In this document: piece by piece, positions 24,980-28,379 of the stretch
How positions within the stretch are numbered: the stretch's first letter is position 1
Layout of the letters: each line of letters starts with the position of its first letter
Assembly (NCBI GenBank): GCA_025455945.1
Contig: JALOLN010000006.1
Span: 1-28,379 of the forward strand
From: Actinomycetes bacterium
GTDB lineage: Bacteria > Actinomycetota > Actinomycetes > Prado026
Length of the DNA stretch: 28,379 bases
Reading direction: 5' to 3'
The notes under the pieces: generated by a model
Database searches by the model: none
The model's input: only the letters and a program-made list of their open reading frames with translations
What the model was told of the DNA's origin: nothing
Program-made: the position numbers and the translations under genes

Positions 24980-24985
24980 TAGACT
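24980..24985 (+). promoter_or_regulatory. Candidate leaderless promoter of the ABC-2 exporter
   Basis: TAGACT is followed by seven bases and then the GTG start at 24993, with no ribosome site. It diverges from the suf promoter about 100 nt away. Confidence 0.6.
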
Positions 24986-24992
24986 CCTGCCC

Positions 24993-25907
24993 GTGCCCGC
25001 CGTCGAGGTGCGTGACCTGGTCGTCCGCTACGGAACGGTCACCGCCGTCGACCGGCTCTCCTTCATCGCCGCGTCAGGTCAGGTGACCGCCGTCCTCGGC
25101 CCGAACGGCGCCGGCAAGACGACGACCGTGGAGACCTGCGAGGGCTACCGCCGCCCGGACGCCGGCGAGGTGCGCGTGCTCGGCCGAGACCCCCGTCGCG
25201 ACGCCGGTGACCTGCGCCCCCGGGTCGGCGTGATGCTCCAGGACGGCGGGGTGCCCTCCGGCGCGCGGGCCATGGAGGTGCTCCGGTACACCGCCGGGCT
25301 GTACGCCCACCCGCTGCCGGTCGAGGCGCTGGCCGAGCGGATCGGGGTGGCCACGCTGGGCCGGACGCCGTACCGCCGGCTGTCCGGTGGCCAGCAGCAG
25401 CGGCTGAAGCTGGCGCTTGCCGTCGTCGGCCGGCCCGAGCTGGTCTTCCTCGACGAGCCGACCGCCGGCCTGGACCCGCAGTCCCGGCACGCCACCTGGG
25501 ACCTCGTGCGCGAGCTGCGCGCCGACGGCGTCTCCGTGGTCCTGACCACCCATCTGATGGACGAGGCCGAGGAGCTGGCCGACCACGTCGTCATCGTCGA
25601 CCGGGGCCGCGTGGTCGTGGCCGGCTCGCTCGTCGAGCTCACCACGGCCGGCGCCGAGGACTCGCTGCGCTTCCACGGCCCCGCCGGCCTGGGCCTCGCG
25701 TCCCTGCGGACCGCCCTGCCCGAGGGCTGCCTGGTGAGCGAGCCCACGCCCGGCTCCTACCGCGTCGAGGGCGAGGTCGGGCCGCAGCTGCTGGCCACGG
25801 TCACCGCGTGGTGCGCCGCGCACGGCGTCATGCCCGAGGGGCTGACGGTCGGACGCCGTCGGCTGGAGGACGTGTTCCTCGAGCTCACCGGCCGGGAGGT
25901 GCGGTGA
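24993..25907 (+). CDS. ABC transporter ATP-binding protein (ABC-2 exporter)
   Basis: This 304-residue ATPase has Walker A GPNGAGKTT at 36-44, signature LSGGQQQR at 130-137, Walker B VFLDEPTAGLD at 151-161 and the H-loop in THLMDEAEEL. A C-terminal extension of about 80 residues is typical of ABC-2 export ATPases. It pairs with the next gene. In M. tuberculosis the genes divergent from sufR likewise include ABC-2 components (Rv1456c-Rv1458c as I recall), so the placement is conserved; the substrate is unknown. GTG 24993 is chosen because of the leaderless promoter and correct N-terminus; the open frame upstream is not coding. Confidence 0.93.
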   Translation: MPAVEVRDLVVRYGTVTAVDRLSFIAASGQVTAVLGPNGAGKTTTVETCEGYRRPDAGEVRVLGRDPRRDAGDLRPRVGVMLQDGGVPSGARAMEVLRYTAGLYAHPLPVEALAERIGVATLGRTPYRRLSGGQQQRLKLALAVVGRPELVFLDEPTAGLDPQSRHATWDLVRELRADGVSVVLTTHLMDEAEELADHVVIVDRGRVVVAGSLVELTTAGAEDSLRFHGPAGLGLASLRTALPEGCLVSEPTPGSYRVEGEVGPQLLATVTAWCAAHGVMPEGLTVGRRRLEDVFLELTGREVR

Positions 25908-26671
25908 GCGCCGGCACCTACGCCCCGGCCCCAGGGGCCGCCCCGGCCGCCCGGATGGTGCTCCGCCACGCCCGGCTGGAGCTCACCGGCCTGCTGCGCA
26001 ACGGCGAGCAGCTGCTGCTGACCCTGGTCATCCCGACGCTGCTGCTCGTCCTGTTCACCACCGTCGAGGTCGTCGACCTCGGGCCGGGCAGCCGGGTCGG
26101 CTTCCTGGTGCCGGGCATCCTCGCCCTGGCCGTGATGTCGACCGCGTTCACCGCCCAGGCGATCTCGACCGGCTTCGAACGGCGGTACGGCGTCCTCAAA
26201 CGGCTCGGCGCGACCCCGCTGCCCCGCTGGGCGCTGCTCACCGGCAAGACGCTCGCCGTCGTCGCCATCGAGGTCGGCCAGCTGGTGCTCCTGGTCTCGG
26301 TGGCCGTCGTCCTCGGCTGGGACCCTCAGCGCGTCTCCTGGCTCGCGGTCGGGGTGCTCCTGCTGCTGGGGACGGCGGCGTTCTCCGGGCTCGGCCTGCT
26401 CATGGCCGGCACCCTGCGCGCCGAGGCGACTCTCGCGCTGGCCAACCTCGTCTACCTGCTGCTGCTGCTCGCGGGCGGGATCGTGGTCCCGCTGGACCGC
26501 TTCCCCGCCGCCGTCCGTCCGGCGCTGGAGCTGCTGCCGTCGACCGCTCTCGCAGACGGCCTGCGCACCGCGACCAGCGGCGGCGGGCTGGCGACCGGTC
26601 CGGTGCTCGTGCTCCTGGCGTGGGCGGCGGTGTCCCTGGGCGCGGCCGCGGCCACCTTTCGCTGGGAGTGA
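25904..26671 (+). CDS. ABC-2 type transporter permease
   Basis: The 255-residue integral membrane protein has about six hydrophobic segments, starting near residue 38 with LLLTLVIPTLLLVLF and ending near 250, as in ABC-2 permeases. A cytoplasmic loop with FERRYGVLKRLGATPLPRW lies between TM2 and TM3, a hallmark of this family. GTG 25904 overlaps the ATPase TGA (GTGA) and has GGGAGG just upstream. It forms the exporter with the preceding ATPase. Substrate unknown. Confidence 0.92.
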   Translation: MSAGTYAPAPGAAPAARMVLRHARLELTGLLRNGEQLLLTLVIPTLLLVLFTTVEVVDLGPGSRVGFLVPGILALAVMSTAFTAQAISTGFERRYGVLKRLGATPLPRWALLTGKTLAVVAIEVGQLVLLVSVAVVLGWDPQRVSWLAVGVLLLLGTAAFSGLGLLMAGTLRAEATLALANLVYLLLLLAGGIVVPLDRFPAAVRPALELLPSTALADGLRTATSGGGLATGPVLVLLAWAAVSLGAAAATFRWE

Positions 26672-26693
26672 GCCAAACTTCTTCAAACCTTGT

Positions 26694-26722
26694 GCATCCA
26701 AACGCCAGCTCCGGGACGAAGA
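26694..26722 (+). promoter_or_regulatory. Candidate ECF (SigK-like) promoter of the DUF4397 gene
   Basis: GCATCC (26694-26699), 17 bases, then CGAAGA (26717-26722) resembles the CCATCC and CGAATA boxes I recall for mycobacterial SigK, one mismatch in each. Transcription would start near 26730, some 33 nt before the ATG. The 91-nt gap is unusually AT-rich. Moderate support only. Confidence 0.35.
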
Positions 26723-26762
26723 AGGGGATGACAGCCCGTCACCGCCCGAGAGGACCGCTCCC

Positions 26763-27575
26763 ATGCGCACCCGAATCGCCGCCGCCGCCGTGGCCCTGGC
26801 CACCCCCGGCGCCATCCTGCTCGCTGCCCTGCCCGCCCAGGCGGCCGACGACGCCACCGTGTTCGTGTTCCACGGCGTCCCCGAGGCCACCGTGGACGTC
26901 TACGTCAACGACAAGCTCACGCTCGACGACTTCAAGCCGGGCACCCTGACCGACGCCCTGGCGCTGCCAGCCGGTACGTACAGCGTGAAGATCACCGACC
27001 CGGCCGACGCCAACACCGTCATCATCGGTCCGGCCGACATCCCGGTCGAGGCCGGCGGCAACTACACCATCGCTGCCTTCCTCGGCACCGACGGCAAGCC
27101 CACGGCGAAGGCGTTCGTGAACGACGTGTCCAGCACGAAGGCTGGCGAGGGTCGGCTCACCGTCCGCCACCTCGCCAACGCGCCGGCCGTGGACATCACC
27201 GCTGACGGCAACGCGGTCTTCACCGGCCTGGCGAACGGCCAGGAGCAGAAGGGCGACGTGCCCGCCGACACCTACGACGTGGCCGTCGTCGCCGGCGGCG
27301 CCACCGTCGCCTCCGCTGACGGCTTCGAGGTCGCCGAGGGCGCCAACACCATCGTCTACGCGTGGGGCGACGTCGCCGGTGGCGACCCGCTGCAGCTGGC
27401 CCCCCAGGTGATCAGCGGGCTGCACTCCGCCCCGTCCGGCGTGCCCGCCGGCGAGGCTGGGCTGGCCAACGACACCGAAGGTCTGCCCGCCTGGGCGCTC
27501 GGCCTGATGGCCGCCGCCGCGCTCGGTGCGGCCTTCTCTGCCACCCGGCTGGTCGCTGCCCGCGACCGCGCCTGA
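26763..27575 (+). CDS. Secreted DUF4397 domain protein with C-terminal anchor
   Basis: The 270-residue protein has a signal peptide of about 27 residues (MRTRIAAAAVALATPG, cleavage expected after AQA), then a DUF4397 region of two related beta-rich halves (from ATVFVFHGVPEATVDVYVN near 31 and from GRLTVRHLANAPAVDI near 133). It ends in a Gly/Ala/Pro-rich linker, a hydrophobic helix at about 243-263 and the basic tail RDRA. The tail has the layout of a cell-wall sorting signal, with LPAWA just before the helix, but no LPxTG. AGAGGA upstream fits a ribosome site. A sortase gene follows. The function of DUF4397 is unknown. Confidence 0.9.
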   Translation: MRTRIAAAAVALATPGAILLAALPAQAADDATVFVFHGVPEATVDVYVNDKLTLDDFKPGTLTDALALPAGTYSVKITDPADANTVIIGPADIPVEAGGNYTIAAFLGTDGKPTAKAFVNDVSSTKAGEGRLTVRHLANAPAVDITADGNAVFTGLANGQEQKGDVPADTYDVAVVAGGATVASADGFEVAEGANTIVYAWGDVAGGDPLQLAPQVISGLHSAPSGVPAGEAGLANDTEGLPAWALGLMAAAALGAAFSATRLVAARDRA

Positions 27576-27582
27576 CCCACCT

Positions 27583-27620
27583 CCCCGACGGGGGGCCGAG
27601 CCCTCGGCCTCCCGTCGGGG
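27583..27620. terminator. Strong 17-bp hairpin between DUF4397 and sortase genes
   Basis: 27583-27599 pairs with 27604-27620 (17 bp including one G-U) around a GCCC loop, just after the DUF4397 stop. No U-tract follows. It could end most transcription after the DUF4397 gene, or set the ratio between the DUF4397 protein and the sortase by stabilising the upstream mRNA. Confidence 0.6.
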
Positions 27621-27639
27621 CCCTTCCCGAGGAGCTGAC

Positions 27640-28311
27640 ATGTCCCGCCGCGCCGCCACCCTCACCACGCTCGTGGTGAGCCTGGCCGTGCTGGCGGGGA
27701 TTCCGGCGGCCTGGGCATGGAGCCGGGAGCCGGCCCGTGTCGGGTCCTGGCAGGAGCCGGCACCCGCCGCCTCCCCCACGTCCGGCGTGGCCCCTCCCAC
27801 TCCCACCCAGACAGCTGCGCCGCCCGCATCCACTCCTGCCCGGCCGCCGGAGCCGGTGCGACTCACCGTCGCCTCGGTCGGGGTGTCCGTGTCCGTCCGC
27901 CCGGTCGGTGTGGCACGCGACGGCCAGGTCGAGATCCCTGCCGACGCCCGGCTCGCGGGCTGGTACCGCTTCGGCCCGGCGCCGGGAGCCTCAGCAGGCT
28001 CAGCAGTCCTGGTCGGGCACCGTGACTCCCGCACCCAGGGCCGTGGGGGCTTCTACCCGCTCGGCCAGGTCCGGCCCGGCGCCGAGGTCTTGGTCACGCG
28101 GGCCGACGGCTCGGTCGTCACCTATCGCGTCGTCGAGCGCCAGCGCCTGGCGAAGGCGGTCCTGCCGACCGAGAGCCTCTTCGCCCGGGACGGTGCCCCT
28201 CGGCTCACGCTCATCACCTGCGGCGGTGCTTACCTGCCGGACCGGGGCGGCTACCAGGACAACGTTGTGGTCACCGCCGTCCCCGTCGCCGGGGGTGAGT
28301 CTGGTGGCTGA
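27640..28311 (+). CDS. Class E/F sortase
   Basis: Sortases cleave sorting signals and attach proteins to the cell wall. The 223-residue protein has an N-terminal hydrophobic anchor at about 7-26, a Pro/Ala/Thr-rich spacer at 40-72, and a sortase domain from about 73. Catalytic residues are visible: H127 in VGHRDS, C194 in TLITCGG and R202. Short length and TLITC are typical of actinobacterial class E/F sortases. ATG 27640 is preceded by GAGGAG. Its neighbour, a DUF4397 protein with an anchor tail, is a candidate substrate. A different gene starts 41 nt downstream. Confidence 0.93.
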   Translation: MSRRAATLTTLVVSLAVLAGIPAAWAWSREPARVGSWQEPAPAASPTSGVAPPTPTQTAAPPASTPARPPEPVRLTVASVGVSVSVRPVGVARDGQVEIPADARLAGWYRFGPAPGASAGSAVLVGHRDSRTQGRGGFYPLGQVRPGAEVLVTRADGSVVTYRVVERQRLAKAVLPTESLFARDGAPRLTLITCGGAYLPDRGGYQDNVVVTAVPVAGGESGG

Positions 28312-28321
28312 GGTCGCGACG

Positions 28322-28337
28322 CTGGAGCGAACTCCAG
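28322..28337. repeat. Palindrome upstream of the right-edge gene
   Basis: CTGGAG (28322-28327) and CTCCAG (28332-28337) pair around CGAA, immediately before the TACCGT -10 candidate at 28339-28344. It could be an operator over the promoter spacer or a hairpin ending the sortase mRNA. Confidence 0.45.
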
Positions 28338-28338
28338 G

Positions 28339-28344
28339 TACCGT
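28339..28344 (+). promoter_or_regulatory. Candidate leaderless promoter of the right-edge gene
   Basis: TACCGT is followed by seven bases and then GTG at 28352, the same spacing as at the other leaderless starts in this window. Confidence 0.5.
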
Positions 28345-28351
28345 CGATCAG

Positions 28352-28379
28352 GTGAGCACCACCACCGATGAGGACGTCG
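28352..28379 (+). CDS. Start of a further gene, cut by the window end
   Basis: Only the first nine codons (MSTTTDEDV) are visible, beginning with GTG seven bases after a TACCGT box. Too short to identify. In related actinobacteria a sigma factor or anti-sigma gene often lies beside such a DUF4397-sortase pair, but this is only inference. Confidence 0.45.

Overview
The window is 28.4 kb of very GC-rich, gene-dense DNA from an actinobacterium. GTG starts, stop/start overlaps (ATGA, GTGA) and TANNNT -10 boxes are all frequent. InhA-like FabI next to FabG, a SufR-SufB-SufD-ferredoxin-SufC-SufS-SufU-SufT operon, a class E/F sortase beside a DUF4397 protein, and a small Streptomyces-type HTH protein all fit Actinomycetota. 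My best guess is a Geodermatophilaceae-like lineage (inference, not proven). No rRNA, tRNA, CRISPR, IS element or phage gene was seen. No gap between genes exceeds 300 bases.

Layout. 1-600 is the 3' part of an unknown gene, followed by serB (+). A 12-bp inverted repeat separates serB from a convergent minus-strand group: fabG, fabI, a two-TM potassium channel with RCK domains, and a SixA-type phosphatase. A quinone oxidoreductase diverges from fabG and is chained by GTGA overlaps to tldD and tldE/pmbA. Dodecin (-) and a DUF3099 membrane protein (+) come next. A structured element at about 9715-9800 looks like a 6C-type small RNA, and moaA (-) lies beyond it. SURF1 (+) diverges from moaA and shares a CTAG stop with a convergent sirtuin (-). 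Upstream of the sirtuin on the minus strand are an ABC exporter, a 70-residue HTH protein and an ABC-F protein. A zinc metallopeptidase (+) diverges from the ABC-F gene.

17352-24865 is one minus-strand iron-sulfur assembly operon, sufR-sufB-sufD-Rieske ferredoxin-sufC-sufS-sufU-sufT. All but one of its junctions are 4-nt overlaps; sufB and sufD are 2 nt apart. SufB is split by a 375-residue intein carrying an intact-looking LAGLIDADG homing endonuclease. A site matching 9 of 10 defined bases of the mycobacterial SufR operator, as I recall it, covers the sufR start. An ABC-2 exporter (ATPase plus permease) diverges from sufR. It is followed by a secreted DUF4397 protein, a long hairpin, a sortase, and the first nine codons of another gene at the right edge.

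Themes worth a second look are the intein at an N-terminal SufB site, the SufR operator, the 6C-like RNA, a series of leaderless GTG/ATG promoters with nearly constant spacing, overlapping divergent -10 boxes at 16377-16383, and a SigK-like ECF promoter candidate before DUF4397. Most genes are ordinary core actinobacterial genes.
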